Part shown: piece after piece, positions 26,149-35,466 of the stretch
How positions within the stretch are numbered: the first letter of the stretch is position 1
Layout: every line of letters begins with the position of its first letter
Origin: Rhodocyclaceae bacterium
GTDB taxonomy: Bacteria > Pseudomonadota > Gammaproteobacteria > Burkholderiales > Rhodocyclaceae
Reading direction: 5' to 3'
Assembly: GCA_016791115.1 (NCBI GenBank)
Contig: JAEUNL010000069.1
Coordinates: 1-64,000 of the forward strand
Length of the DNA stretch: 64,000 nucleotides
Position numbers and translations under genes: made by a program
Notes under the pieces: model-generated
The model's input: only the letters and a program-made list of their open reading frames with translations
What the model was told of the DNA's origin: nothing
The model's database searches: none

Positions 26149-27024
26149 ATGACCCTGCGCATTCTTTCCATCGTCTTTCCGGTGTTCGCCATCGCGGCCA
26201 TCGGCTATCTCTACGGCCGGCACAAGCAGCCCGAGCTCACGGTGGCAAACCAGATGAACATGGACGTGTTCATCCCCGCTCTGGTGTTTGGCGCATTGGC
26301 GAGCAAATCGTTCCACCCCGAACAGTACGAGCTGCTGGCGGTGGCCGGTGTCATCACCGTGATCGGTTCCGGGCTGCTCGGCTGGGGGGCGGCCCGCCTG
26401 ATCGGCGTGGCGCCCAAGACTTTCGCCCCGCCGATCATGTTCAACAACTGCGGCAACCTCGGCCTGCCGCTCGCGGTGCTCGCGTTCGGCGATGCGGCGC
26501 TGGCGCCGGCGGTGGTGCTGTTCGTCATCTCGAACACGCTGCACTTCTCGGTCGGCAGCTATGTGCTCGACCATCATGCGAAGCTCTCCACGCTGTGGCG
26601 CATGCCGGTCATGCTCGCCACCATCGGCGGTCTTGCGGTGAGCCTTTCCGGCTTCGAGATCTGGCCGCCGCTGATGGTCGGCATCCGCATGCTCGGCGAC
26701 GTCTCGGTGCCGCTGCTGCTGTTCGCGCTCGGCGTGCGCCTTTCGGATTCGTCGCTCCACGCATGGCGCATCGGCGTGCTGGGTGCGATCGCACGGCCGC
26801 TGATCGGTTTCCCGCTGACGCTGGCGCTGGCCTGGGCGCTCGGCCTCGAGGGGCAGCAACGCGCCCTGCTGCTGGTGTTCGGCGCGCTGCCGCCGGCGGT
26901 GCTGAACTATGTGTTCGCCGAGCGCTACCGCTGCGAACCGGACAAGGTGGCCTCGATCGTGATGATCGGCAATCTCTTTTCGCTGCTGTTCATTCCGCTC
27001 GCGCTCGGTTACGTGCTCGACTGA
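26149..27024 (+). CDS. AEC family transporter (auxin efflux carrier type)
   Basis: The 291-residue membrane protein has about ten hydrophobic segments. A conserved MFNNCGNLGLPLAV segment lies near the middle and a related one before the C-terminus, as in AEC (auxin efflux carrier, 2.A.69) transporters, which export small carboxylates. The substrate is unknown. The gap before it (25944-26148) contains an imperfect palindromic stretch (CCATGCCGGCTGG, CCAGGCCATGCCG) but no gene. Confidence 0.88.
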   Translation: MTLRILSIVFPVFAIAAIGYLYGRHKQPELTVANQMNMDVFIPALVFGALASKSFHPEQYELLAVAGVITVIGSGLLGWGAARLIGVAPKTFAPPIMFNNCGNLGLPLAVLAFGDAALAPAVVLFVISNTLHFSVGSYVLDHHAKLSTLWRMPVMLATIGGLAVSLSGFEIWPPLMVGIRMLGDVSVPLLLFALGVRLSDSSLHAWRIGVLGAIARPLIGFPLTLALAWALGLEGQQRALLLVFGALPPAVLNYVFAERYRCEPDKVASIVMIGNLFSLLFIPLALGYVLD

Positions 27025-27043
27025 CGCGCGTGCCCCGCACGCC

Positions 27044-27049
27044 TATACT
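27044..27049 (+). promoter_or_regulatory. candidate -10 box of the PilZ gene
   Basis: TATACT lies 66 bases before the PilZ start codon, in the gap after the AEC transporter gene. The -35 region is not obvious. Confidence 0.4.
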
Positions 27050-27115
27050 GCAGCGAGCGTCAGGCTCCCGGGCCGCGCGCGACAACAGGGCACGTTGCAA
27101 CGCGGAGGACTGTCG

Positions 27116-27544
27116 ATGCGTCAATTCATGCGCCATCCGGCCGACATCCCGATCGAGGTCGGCGCCGGCGACGACGCGTTGCACGGCGCACATCACACCA
27201 GCAACCTCGGTGTCGGCGGCTTGGCGTTTCATTGCGAACGCGAGATCGATCCGGGCCGTGTGATCTCGGTGCGCATTCCGCTGGTGCGGCCGGTGTTTTC
27301 GACCCATGCGCGCGTGGTCTGGTGCCGCTCGAGCGCCGAGGGGTTCGACCTCGGCGTCGAGTTCCTCGATCCGGACGACGCATTCCGTGCGCGCATGGTC
27401 GAGCAGGTGTGCCACATCGAGGAATATCGGCTTGCCGTGCAGCGCGAGGCGGGGCGCACGATCAGTGCCGAGCAGGCGGCAGCGGAATGGATTGCCAAGC
27501 ACGCTGCGCAGTTTCCGTCTGCCGGACCGGATGGGTTTCACTGA
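27116..27544 (+). CDS. PilZ domain protein
   Basis: The 142-residue protein has a single PilZ domain: an arginine-rich start (RQFMRHP) in the position of the RxxxR motif and TSNLGVGGLAFHC in place of the D/NxSxxG motif, then a beta-barrel with GFDLGVEFLD. It may bind cyclic di-GMP or be a non-binding variant, because the second motif reads SNLGVGG. It could respond to the diguanylate cyclase encoded at 5195-6286. A good ribosome-binding site (CGGAGGA) precedes the ATG. Confidence 0.85.
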   Translation: MRQFMRHPADIPIEVGAGDDALHGAHHTSNLGVGGLAFHCEREIDPGRVISVRIPLVRPVFSTHARVVWCRSSAEGFDLGVEFLDPDDAFRARMVEQVCHIEEYRLAVQREAGRTISAEQAAAEWIAKHAAQFPSAGPDGFH

Positions 27545-27602
27545 GCTTCTCGGTCGGACGACGAATCGCTGCTGGCCGTCCCCGACCGCTGACGCGAAAA
27601 GG

Positions 27603-29321
27603 TTACAGCTTTTCGAGCTGTTCGCGCAGACGCTCAGGTTCGTCGAAGCGCAGGGCGCGCGCAACCTTGGCGGACAGTTCGGCCGCGTCGGCGCGCAACA
27701 CTTCCTGCTTCACTTCGAGAATCTGTGCCGGGTGCATCGAGAACTGGCGCAGCCCCATGCCGATCAGCAGCCGCGTCAGATCCGGGTTGCCGGCCATTTC
27801 GCCGCACACCGCGACCGACAGGCCGGCGCGGGTGCCCGTCTGGATCGTCTGTTGGATCAGCCGCAGCACGGCCGGATGCGTCGGGTCGTAGAGATGCGCG
27901 ACCGCTTCGTCGGTGCGGTCGATCGCCAGCGTGTACTGGATCAGGTCGTTGGTGCCGATCGACAGGAAGTCGAGCCGCTTGACGAACACGCCGAGCGAGA
28001 GCGCCGCTGCGGGAATCTCGATCATGCCGCCGATCTCGATGGCATTGTCGTAACGATGGCGCGAATCCCGCAACTGGCCCTTGGCCATCTCGATCATCGC
28101 CAGCGTCTGTTCGATTTCATGCGCGTGGGCCAGCATCGGTATCAGCAGCCTCACGTCGCCATAGTGCGAGGCGCGCAGGATGGCGCGCAACTGGGTGAGG
28201 AACAGCTTCGGTTCGGACAGGCAGTAGCGGATCGCGCGCAGGCCCAGCGCCGGGTTGGCCTCGATGCGCTCGACGCCGCGCAGCGCCTTGTCTGCGCCGA
28301 CGTCGAGCGTGCGGATGGTGACCGGACGGCCGCGCATCGACTGCACCACACTGCGGTAGGCTTCGAACTGCTCGTCTTCGTCCGGCAGCTCGTCGCGGCC
28401 GAGGAACAGGAATTCGGTGCGATACAGGCCGACGCCCGCGGCGTCGACATCGCGCGCCTGCGCGACGTCGCCCGGCTGCTCGATGTTTGCCTGCAGCGAT
28501 ATGGTTTCGCCGTCCAGCGTTTCGGAGCGGGCGGTCTTGAGGCGCTTGAGCTTGCTGCGCTCGAGTTCCAGCTCGGTCTTGCGCAGCCGGTATTCGGCGA
28601 GCACCTCCTTGTCCGGGTCGACGATCACCACGCCGCGCGTGCCGTCGATGATCACCAGGTCGTCGTCCTGCACCAGCTGGCGCACATGGTGCATGCCGAC
28701 CACAGCCGGTATCGACATGCCGCGCGCCACGATCGCGGTGTGCGAGGTGGCGCCACCCAGGTCGGTGGCAAAGCCGGCAATCTGCAATTGCTTGAAGTCG
28801 ATCGTGTCGGCCGGCGACAGGTCGTGCGCCACGACGATCGCTGCCTCGTCGCCGCTGCGCCGCGCCGCGAGCCGGCCCGGTTTGCCGAGCAGTGCCTTCA
28901 CCACGCGTTCGACCACTTGCACGATGTCGTGCTTGCGCTCGCGCAGGTAGGCATCTTCGATCATGTCGAACTGCGCGACCAGTTCGTCCATCTCCTGCAC
29001 CAGCGCCCATTCGGCATTGCAGCGCCGCTCGGCGATGATCTTACGCGGCACGTCGCACAGCATCGGGTCGGACAGGATCATCATGTGCAGGTCGACGAAG
29101 GCGCCCACCTCGGAAGGTGCGCCGACCTGCGTGCCCGCCTTGAGGTCCGCCAGTTCGCGGCGCACGGTGGCGATGGCGTCGTCGAAGCGCGCGACTTCGG
29201 CTTCGACCTGCTTGGCCGGCACCGTGTAGTGCGAGACCTCGAGCGTGGCGTGCGAGACGAGCTGCACCCGCCCGATCGCGATGCCGGGCGAGACGGCCAG
29301 TCCGAACAGGGCGAAGCTCAC
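27603..29321 (-). CDS. ptsI: PTS Enzyme I (phosphoenolpyruvate-protein phosphotransferase)
   Basis: The 572-residue enzyme transfers phosphate from PEP to HPr. Visible parts: N-terminal HPr-binding domain, phosphohistidine site GGATSHTAIVARG, PEP-binding segments including GVGLYRTEFLF, and the C-terminal VAVCGEMAGNP. The GTG at 29321 starts four bases after the ptsH stop codon and gives SFALFGLAVSPGIAIG, close to family N-termini; a TTG at 29354 would overlap ptsH. It is the last gene of the EIIA-HPr-EI run. No PTS permease is nearby. Confidence 0.93.
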   Translation of the reverse strand: MSFALFGLAVSPGIAIGRVQLVSHATLEVSHYTVPAKQVEAEVARFDDAIATVRRELADLKAGTQVGAPSEVGAFVDLHMMILSDPMLCDVPRKIIAERRCNAEWALVQEMDELVAQFDMIEDAYLRERKHDIVQVVERVVKALLGKPGRLAARRSGDEAAIVVAHDLSPADTIDFKQLQIAGFATDLGGATSHTAIVARGMSIPAVVGMHHVRQLVQDDDLVIIDGTRGVVIVDPDKEVLAEYRLRKTELELERSKLKRLKTARSETLDGETISLQANIEQPGDVAQARDVDAAGVGLYRTEFLFLGRDELPDEDEQFEAYRSVVQSMRGRPVTIRTLDVGADKALRGVERIEANPALGLRAIRYCLSEPKLFLTQLRAILRASHYGDVRLLIPMLAHAHEIEQTLAMIEMAKGQLRDSRHRYDNAIEIGGMIEIPAAALSLGVFVKRLDFLSIGTNDLIQYTLAIDRTDEAVAHLYDPTHPAVLRLIQQTIQTGTRAGLSVAVCGEMAGNPDLTRLLIGMGLRQFSMHPAQILEVKQEVLRADAAELSAKVARALRFDEPERLREQLEKL

Positions 29322-29325
29322 CGGC

Positions 29326-29595
29326 CTACTCGCCTTCGCCGAACTTGTCGGCAATCAGGGCAGCGATGGCATCCAGTGCCGCCTGCTCGTCCGGGCCATC
29401 GGTCTCGATCGTGATGGTGGCGCCCCGGGCCGCCGCCAGCATCATCACACCCATGATGCTTTTGGCATTGATGCGACGGCCGCTGCGCTCCAGCCATACC
29501 TCGCAGGCATGGCTCGATGCGATCTGTGTCAGTTTGGCCGATGCACGCGCGTGCAGGCCCAGCTTATTGACGATTTCGACGTCGCGTTTCAGCAC
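29326..29595 (-). CDS. ptsH: phosphocarrier protein HPr
   Basis: The 89-residue HPr carries the phosphohistidine His15 in LGLHARAS and also Ser46 in INAKSIMGVMML, the site phosphorylated by HPr kinase. An HPr kinase gene (hprK) is present at 43860-44792, so both modes of control look possible. The GTG start lies two bases after the EIIA stop codon, and ptsI follows after four bases, so the three are translated from one mRNA. Confidence 0.93.
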   Translation of the reverse strand: MLKRDVEIVNKLGLHARASAKLTQIASSHACEVWLERSGRRINAKSIMGVMMLAAARGATITIETDGPDEQAALDAIAALIADKFGEGE

Positions 29596-29597
29596 GG

Positions 29598-29987
29598 TCA
29601 GATCGGCTCCATGTGGATCACACCGTCGCGTCCGCCGCTGACGGCCTTGGTGACCAGGGTTTCCATGTCCTTGTTGCGATAGGTCAGCGCGCGCAGCAGC
29701 ATCGGCAGGCTGACGCCCGCGACGCCCTCGACGCGGCCCGGCAGCAGCAGCTTGACCGCCACGTTCGATGGCGTGGCGCCCCAGACGTCGGTGAGCACGA
29801 GCACGCCGTCGCCGGAGTCCACCTGCCTGAGGATATTTTGCGCCATCGGCAGCAGGTCGAGCGGGTCTTCCTGGGAAGCCACGCCGAGCTGGGCGAGTTG
29901 CGGCGGCCGCTTGTTGAGCACGTGCACCACGTCGTGGACCAGCGCTTCGCCCAGCGTGCCGTGCGCAATGATGAGAATGCCGATCAT
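29598..29987 (-). CDS. PTS EIIA component, mannose/fructose family
   Basis: The 129-residue protein is an EIIA-Man-type domain with the phosphohistidine His9 in ILIIAHGTLGEAL, and continues with LTDVWGATPSN. With HPr and EI but no IIB, IIC or IID genes it is probably regulatory rather than transporting. A strong ribosome-binding site (GGGAGG) precedes the ATG at 29987. The apbE gene ends 131 bases upstream. Confidence 0.9.
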   Translation of the reverse strand: MIGILIIAHGTLGEALVHDVVHVLNKRPPQLAQLGVASQEDPLDLLPMAQNILRQVDSGDGVLVLTDVWGATPSNVAVKLLLPGRVEGVAGVSLPMLLRALTYRNKDMETLVTKAVSGGRDGVIHMEPI

Positions 29988-30118
29988 GGCCCAACCCTCC
30001 CTCGCTGGCGCCACGCCGTGATGACCCTGTCGCGATCGTCATCGGCGGTGCTGCCATCCGAAGCGGCGATTGTACCGTAGCGACCCGACATGCCGTCTGG
30101 CAGCAGCAGTCCCATCGG

Positions 30119-31177
30119 CTATTCGAGCAGGTGGTCGATGCGCACACCCGGCGCAAGCTCGAGGCGCTCGACGAGGCCGCGTGTCGCAGTGATGCCGCCC
30201 TCGCCATCGACGCGCAGCACATGCTGGATGCCGAGGCGCGCAGCGAGCCGCTGCCATTCGCCGTCTGCCGCAAGGAACAGCGGCTTGCTTGCCGCATCCG
30301 ACAGCGCGCCGGCATGTTCGCGCGGCGGTACCAGCACGGTGACCGCCTGCACCCCCTCGGCCGGGCGGCCGGTGCGCGGATCGAGCAGGTGGCAGTAACG
30401 CTTGCCGTCGAGCTCGAAGTAGCGCTGGTAATCGCCGGAAGTGCCCACCGCTTCGCCGTCGTGCAGGGGCATGCTGGCCAGCGTGCCCGAGGAGCGCGGA
30501 TGCTGGATGCCGACGCGCCAGGGCTGGCCGCCCTTGCTGCCCAGCGCCATGACGTTGCCGCCGATGTTGATCAGCGCATTGGCGATCCCGCGAGCCCTGA
30601 GGATGGCAGCCGCGCGGTCGAGCGCATAGCCCTTCGCATAGCCACCCACATCGAGTGCAACCTGCGGATTGCGGCTCGTCACCCGTGCGCCTTCGATAGT
30701 CAGGTCGCGCATGTCCGGCGCGGCGCGCTGCAGCGCGTCGATCGCACCCTGCTGCGGAACCTGCGGCTTGAAGTCGTCCGAATGGAAGCCCCATAGCGCG
30801 ATCAGCTTTCCGATTGCGGGATTGAACAGCTGGTCGCCCTTGGCCGCCACCGATTGCGCGTCCCGCAGCAGGTCGGCGAGTTCGACCGACACCGTGGCGG
30901 CCTCCCCGCGCGCGATGGCGCCGTTGAGCGCGGTGAGTTCGGATGGCTGCCATGCATGCAGCATCCGGTGCAGGCGGTCGAACTCGCGCAGCACGGCCGC
31001 CGCAGCGGAGCGCGCATTGACCTCGCGCTCGCCGTAGACGAGTACCTCGACGCGGGTGCCGAAGACGTACGACTCCTGATGGTGTACCTGGGCGGGCCGG
31101 GAACAGGAAGCGGTGAAGGCGAGGACGAAAACGGCAACGAACAGGCGCAGTGCGGCGGCGGGCAGGGCGCGTCTCAC
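30119..31177 (-). CDS. apbE: FAD:protein FMN transferase (ApbE), lipoprotein
   Basis: The 352-residue protein has a lipoprotein signal peptide with the lipobox cysteine in FTASC, and the ApbE domain with DVGGYAKGYALDRAA, INIGGNVMALG and the later HLLDPRTGRPA. It covalently attaches FMN to flavoproteins such as NqrB/C, RnfD/G or NosR in the periplasm. GTG at 31177 is preferred to TTG at 31183. It follows gshB by 15 bases; its position between glutathione and PTS genes is unusual. Confidence 0.9.
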   Translation of the reverse strand: MRRALPAAALRLFVAVFVLAFTASCSRPAQVHHQESYVFGTRVEVLVYGEREVNARSAAAAVLREFDRLHRMLHAWQPSELTALNGAIARGEAATVSVELADLLRDAQSVAAKGDQLFNPAIGKLIALWGFHSDDFKPQVPQQGAIDALQRAAPDMRDLTIEGARVTSRNPQVALDVGGYAKGYALDRAAAILRARGIANALINIGGNVMALGSKGGQPWRVGIQHPRSSGTLASMPLHDGEAVGTSGDYQRYFELDGKRYCHLLDPRTGRPAEGVQAVTVLVPPREHAGALSDAASKPLFLAADGEWQRLAARLGIQHVLRVDGEGGITATRGLVERLELAPGVRIDHLLE

Positions 31178-31192
31178 TGGCAAACCGTCGCG

Positions 31193-32128
31193 CTAGCGCC
31201 GCTCGAGCGCGTCGACCAGCTTCGCCGCGACGTTGAAGCCGGTCTGCTGCGCGACCTCGACGAAGCAGGTGGGGCTGGTGACGTTGATCTCGGTCAGGTA
31301 GTCGCCGATGATGTCCAGCCCCACGATCATCAGCCCGCGCGCGAACAGGATCGGCGCGAGGGTCTCTGCGATCTCGCGGTCGCGCGGCGAAATCGGCTGC
31401 GCCACGCCGCGACCGCCGGCGGCCAGGTTGCCCCGCGTCTCGCCGGCCTTGGGGATGCGGGCCAGGCAGTAGGGGATGACTTCGCCGCCCACGATCAGCA
31501 CGCGCTTGTCGCCGGCAGCGATCTCGGGGATGTAACGCTGCGCCATCACGCTGCGCGTGCCATCGTGCGTCAGCGTCTCGAGGATCACGTTGCGATTCGG
31601 GTCGTCGCGCCGCACGCGGAAGATCTGGCTGCCGCCCATGCCGTCGAGCGGCTTGAGGATCACGTCGCCGAGTTCATCGACGAAGGCGTCCAGGTCGCGC
31701 GGCTCGCGCGCCACCAGCGTGGTGGCGATGAATTGCGGGAACTCCGCGATGGCCACCTTTTCGCTGTGGTCGCGAATGGCTCGTGGATCGTTCCAGATGC
31801 GCGCGCCGGTGCGCTGCGCGCGCTCGAGCAGCCAGGTGGCGGCCACGTACTCGAAATCGAACGGCGGATCCTGTCGCATCAGGACGGCATCGAATGCGGT
31901 CAGGGCCGCGACGGATTCTTCCTCGACGCGGAACCAGTTGTGGTCGTCGGCAGTCAGCGCCAGTCGCTGTGCGCGTGCGCACGCGCGATCGTCGCGCCAG
32001 GTCAGGGATGGCCGCTGGATCGCGTGGACCCCATGCCCGCGAGCCTGCGCCTCGCGCATCATGGCGATGCTGGAATCCTTGTAGGCCTTGAGTCCGTCGA
32101 GCGGGTCGACGATGAACGCGAACTGCAT
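31193..32128 (-). CDS. gshB: glutathione synthetase
   Basis: The 311-residue ATP-grasp enzyme joins glycine to gamma-glutamylcysteine. Family segments are FIVDPLDGLKAYKDSS at the start, DVILKPLDGMGGSQIFR in the ATP-grasp core and GLDIIGDYLTEINVTSPT near the end. It starts five bases after the gshA stop codon and is surely cotranscribed with it. Confidence 0.96.
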   Translation of the reverse strand: MQFAFIVDPLDGLKAYKDSSIAMMREAQARGHGVHAIQRPSLTWRDDRACARAQRLALTADDHNWFRVEEESVAALTAFDAVLMRQDPPFDFEYVAATWLLERAQRTGARIWNDPRAIRDHSEKVAIAEFPQFIATTLVAREPRDLDAFVDELGDVILKPLDGMGGSQIFRVRRDDPNRNVILETLTHDGTRSVMAQRYIPEIAAGDKRVLIVGGEVIPYCLARIPKAGETRGNLAAGGRGVAQPISPRDREIAETLAPILFARGLMIVGLDIIGDYLTEINVTSPTCFVEVAQQTGFNVAAKLVDALERR

Positions 32129-32133
32129 GGCGC

Positions 32134-33438
32134 TCACGCGATCTCCTCGACGGGCGCGGTGCGCTCCAGTTCGAGCGATGCGGCGAGCAAGGTGAGGCGG
32201 GCGATCACGCCGTAGGCGTAGAAGCGGTTGGGTGGCGCATCGGGTTCGCACGAGCAGTCGGGCAGCGAGCACGGCATTTCGAAGGCCAGCGGCTGGAAGG
32301 TCATGCCCGGGGCGTTGAGGTTCTCGTCGCGCCCGCGTGCCGCGTTGACGCGATAGAAGCCGCCGACTACGTAGCGGTCGATCATGTAGACGACCGGCTC
32401 GGCAACGCCCTCGTTGACCGTCTCGACGGTCGGCACGCCCTCCTGGATGATCACCTCGGTGACCTGCTGGCCTTCCTTGATGACCGACATCTTGTTGCGC
32501 TGCTTGCGGTTGAGGCCGATCACTTCGGACGCGTCACGCACCGTCATGATGCCCATGCCGTAGGTGCCGGCATCGGCCTTGACGATCACGAATGGCTGAT
32601 CTGCGATACCGTACTCGCGATACTTTGCCCCGATGCGCTTGAGCAGGCTGTCGATGTTGGCGGCGAGGCATTCCTCACCCTTGCGTTCGTGAAAATCGAT
32701 TTCCCCGCACACCCCGAAATACGGATTTATCAGCCACGGATCGATACCGATCGCCTCGGCGAAGGACGTCGCGACTTCCTCATAGGCCGCGAAGTGGTTC
32801 GACTTGCGGCGGACGTGCCAGCCGGCATGCAGCGGCGGGATCAGGTACTGCTCGTGCAGCTCCTGCAGCAGCGGCGGTACGCCCCCCGAGAGGTCGTTGT
32901 TGAGCAGCACCGCGCACGGGTCGAACCCGGGATCGTTCTTTAGCGTCAGGCGCCGGCCGTTGGCCGATCGCGCGAGCGGTTCCAGCAGCAGCGAGCCGCC
33001 ATTGGGCAGTTCGACCGGCGTCGGACCGGCTATTTCCGGCAGCAGGCTGCCGACACGCACGTTGAGCCCGGCATGGCGCAGAATCAGTGCCAGTTGCGCG
33101 ACGTTCTGCAGATAGAAAAGGTTGCGCGTGTGGTTTTCCGGCACCAGCAGCAGGTTCCGCGCGTCGGCGCAGAGCTTCTCGATCGCCGACATGGTCGCCT
33201 GCACGCACAGCGGCAGGAACGCCGGGTTCAGGTTGTTGAAGCCGCCGGGGAACAGGTTGGTGTCGACGGGCGCGAGCTTGAAGCCGCTGTTGCGCAGGTC
33301 GCACGACGCGTAGAACGGCGGCGTATGCTCCGTCCACTGGGTGCGAAGCCACTGTTCGATCAGCGTCTGGCTGTCGAGGAAGCGGCGTTCGAGTTCCAGC
33401 AGCGGGCCGGTGAGGGCGGTGGTCAGGTGGGGAACCAT
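32134..33438 (-). CDS. gshA: glutamate-cysteine ligase (proteobacterial GshA, TIGR02049 type)
   Basis: The 434-residue enzyme makes gamma-glutamylcysteine, the first step of glutathione synthesis. It belongs to the separate GshA family of beta- and some gammaproteobacteria (TIGR02049 type), seen in the NSGFKLAPVDTNLFPGGFNN segment and the VKADAGTYGMGIMTVRD ATP-binding core, not the E. coli type. It begins the gsh operon; a perfect 9-bp hairpin lies 20-50 nt upstream of the ATG. Confidence 0.93.
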   Translation of the reverse strand: MVPHLTTALTGPLLELERRFLDSQTLIEQWLRTQWTEHTPPFYASCDLRNSGFKLAPVDTNLFPGGFNNLNPAFLPLCVQATMSAIEKLCADARNLLLVPENHTRNLFYLQNVAQLALILRHAGLNVRVGSLLPEIAGPTPVELPNGGSLLLEPLARSANGRRLTLKNDPGFDPCAVLLNNDLSGGVPPLLQELHEQYLIPPLHAGWHVRRKSNHFAAYEEVATSFAEAIGIDPWLINPYFGVCGEIDFHERKGEECLAANIDSLLKRIGAKYREYGIADQPFVIVKADAGTYGMGIMTVRDASEVIGLNRKQRNKMSVIKEGQQVTEVIIQEGVPTVETVNEGVAEPVVYMIDRYVVGGFYRVNAARGRDENLNAPGMTFQPLAFEMPCSLPDCSCEPDAPPNRFYAYGVIARLTLLAASLELERTAPVEEIA

Positions 33439-33457
33439 GGGCTTCCTTCTAGCGCAA

Positions 33458-33490
33458 ACGCCGCAGTCGAATCGATCGAGGCTGCGGCGT
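33458..33490 (-). promoter_or_regulatory. hairpin in the gshA leader
   Basis: ACGCCGCAG (33458-33466) and CTGCGGCGT (33482-33490) are perfect 9-bp arms with a 15-base loop. It sits 20 bases before the gshA start codon on the minus strand, close to the ribosome-binding site, so it could modulate translation. No T-run follows. Confidence 0.45.
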
Positions 33491-33676
33491 CACTCGGCTT
33501 CATTGTTTTCTGGAAATCTTACACCACTATATTGGGGTGACAAGCCGCGATTCAAGTGCCGGCATGGTCCCGCCAACGCACGGGCCAGACTTCCCGTCGC
33601 GAGGCGGGTGACTCGGCGCGCTGCCCGAAATCGCCTACAATGCCGCCTGCCCCGCTGTTTTCCTCTCGAAACCATC

Positions 33677-34288
33677 ATGTTTTCCGGAATCGTTGCCGCG
33701 ATCGGCCGCATCACGCAGCTCGCACCGCTCGACAAAGGCTTTCGCCTTGACGTGGACGCCTCCGCGCTCGGTACGGCGGACATTGCCATCGGCGACAGTG
33801 TCGCCTGCAGCGGCGTTTGCCTCACTGTCGTGCACGTCGACGGCGGCATGTTGCAGTTCGACGTTTCCGGCGAAACGCTGTCGTGTACCGTCGGTCTGGA
33901 CGCGGCCGGCGAGATCAACCTCGAAAAGGCGCTGCGGCTGGCGGACCGGCTCGGCGGCCACCTGGTGACCGGGCACGTCGACGGTGTCGGTGAGGTCGTC
34001 AGCTTCAGGCAGGATGGCGAAAGCTGGACGCTCGTCGTCCGGGCGCCGCGCGAGCTGGCGAAGTACATCGCGCGCAAGGGTTCGATCACCGTCGACGGCG
34101 TGAGCCTCACCGTCAATCGGGTGGACGCCGCGGATTTCTGGATCAACCTGATTCCCCATACGGTGGAAGTCACCACGCTCAAGCGCCTTTCACCCGGCGC
34201 ACGCGTCAACCTGGAAGTCGACCTCATCGCGCGCTATGTCGAGCGCATAATGCACGGCGACGAACAGATCGCAACCCATTTCCGCTGA
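33677..34288 (+). CDS. ribE: riboflavin synthase, alpha subunit
   Basis: The 203-residue enzyme converts two lumazines to riboflavin and a pyrimidinedione. It is a tandem duplication of the lumazine-binding domain: FSGIVAAIGRI and IGDSVACSGVCLTV in the first half, GHLVTGHVDG and ITVDGVSLTVN in the second. It begins the riboflavin run. A TACAAT box at about 33639-33644 is a candidate -10. I see no FMN riboswitch in the leader. Confidence 0.95.
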   Translation: MFSGIVAAIGRITQLAPLDKGFRLDVDASALGTADIAIGDSVACSGVCLTVVHVDGGMLQFDVSGETLSCTVGLDAAGEINLEKALRLADRLGGHLVTGHVDGVGEVVSFRQDGESWTLVVRAPRELAKYIARKGSITVDGVSLTVNRVDAADFWINLIPHTVEVTTLKRLSPGARVNLEVDLIARYVERIMHGDEQIATHFR

Positions 34289-34340
34289 CCATGAGCCGAA
34301 CCTTGCACACACGGTGTTCGCGCGACCGGGCGCCACTGAC

Positions 34341-35465
34341 ATGACGGACCGCGGCAACAGCGCGCTGGCGCCGATCCAGGACATCGTCGCCGAAATGCGG
34401 GCCGGGAGGATGGTGATCCTGGTCGACGAGGAAGACCGCGAGAACGAAGGCGACCTGGTGCTTGCCGCCGAGTTCGTCACGCCGGAGGCGATCAATTTCA
34501 TGGCCAAGCACGGCCGCGGCCTGATCTGCCTCACGCTGACCGAGGCGCGCTGCCGCCAGCTCAACCTGCCGCTGATGGTACGCGACAACCGCACGCCCCA
34601 CGGCACCGCCTTCACCGTCTCGATCGAGGCTGCAGAGGGTGTCACGACGGGCATCTCCGCCCATGATCGCGCGCGTACCGTGCAGGCGGCCGTGGCGCGC
34701 AATGCGAGGCCCGCCGACATCGTGCAGCCCGGCCACATCTTCCCGCTGATGGCGCAGAACGGTGGCGTGCTGGTACGTGCCGGGCATACGGAGGCCGGCT
34801 GCGACCTGGCGCAGCTTGCCGGGGCCGAGCCGGCGGCCGTGATTTGCGAGATCCTCAAGGACGACGGCACCATGGCGCGCCTGCCGGATCTCATCGAGTT
34901 CGCCCGCGCGCATGGGCTCAAGATCGGTGCGATCACCGACCTGATCCATTACCGTGCCGGTGCCGAGCAGCTGGTGGAGTGCGTTGCCAGCAAACCGGTC
35001 GTCACCGCGCACGGCGAGTTCATGCTGCATGCCTTCGAGGACAAGACGACCGGCGGTGTGCACCTTGCGCTGGTCAAGGGCGATATTGCCGCGGACCAGG
35101 AAACGCTGGTGCGCGTGCATGAACCCATCCTCGTGCTCGATTTTCTCGACACCACCGGCACGCGCCATTCTTTCGGCATCGAGCGGGCGATGCGCGTGAT
35201 CGCGCGCGAGGGCAAGGGCGTCATCGTCATGCTGCGCCGGCCTGCGAGCAGCGAGGACGTACTGGCTGCCTTGTCCGGCGAGACCTCGACGGGTGCGACA
35301 GCCGCGAAGTGGGATCCGCGCACTTACGGCCTTGGCGCGCAGATCCTGCGCGCCGTCGGCGTCGGCAAGATGCGCCTGCTGTCGAGTCCGCGGCGCATGC
35401 CATCGATGGCCGGCTGGGGCCTGGAGATCACCGGTTATCTGTCACGCGAAGAGGCAAAGGTCTGA
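34341..35465 (+). CDS. ribB: 3,4-dihydroxy-2-butanone-4-phosphate synthase with degenerate GTP cyclohydrolase II domain (RibBX type)
   Basis: The 374-residue protein has an intact RibB domain ([18 protein letters not shown], then [16 protein letters not shown]) that makes the four-carbon precursor. The C-terminal half follows the RibA fold ([13 protein letters not shown]) but lacks the three zinc-binding cysteines: the CxTGDxFGSxRCDCG region is replaced by [19 protein letters not shown]. It should have no GTP cyclohydrolase II activity, so a separate ribA must exist elsewhere. Such fusions are known as RibBX. The ATG at 34341 begins the real protein. Confidence 0.9.
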   Translation: MTDRGNSALAPIQDIVAEMRAGRMVILVDEEDRENEGDLVLAAEFVTPEAINFMAKHGRGLICLTLTEARCRQLNLPLMVRDNRTPHGTAFTVSIEAAEGVTTGISAHDRARTVQAAVARNARPADIVQPGHIFPLMAQNGGVLVRAGHTEAGCDLAQLAGAEPAAVICEILKDDGTMARLPDLIEFARAHGLKIGAITDLIHYRAGAEQLVECVASKPVVTAHGEFMLHAFEDKTTGGVHLALVKGDIAADQETLVRVHEPILVLDFLDTTGTRHSFGIERAMRVIAREGKGVIVMLRRPASSEDVLAALSGETSTGATAAKWDPRTYGLGAQILRAVGVGKMRLLSSPRRMPSMAGWGLEITGYLSREEAKV

Positions 35466-35466
35466 C

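Noticed and set aside
33491-33676. FMN riboswitch before ribE
   Set aside because: The conserved RFN element sequence is absent.
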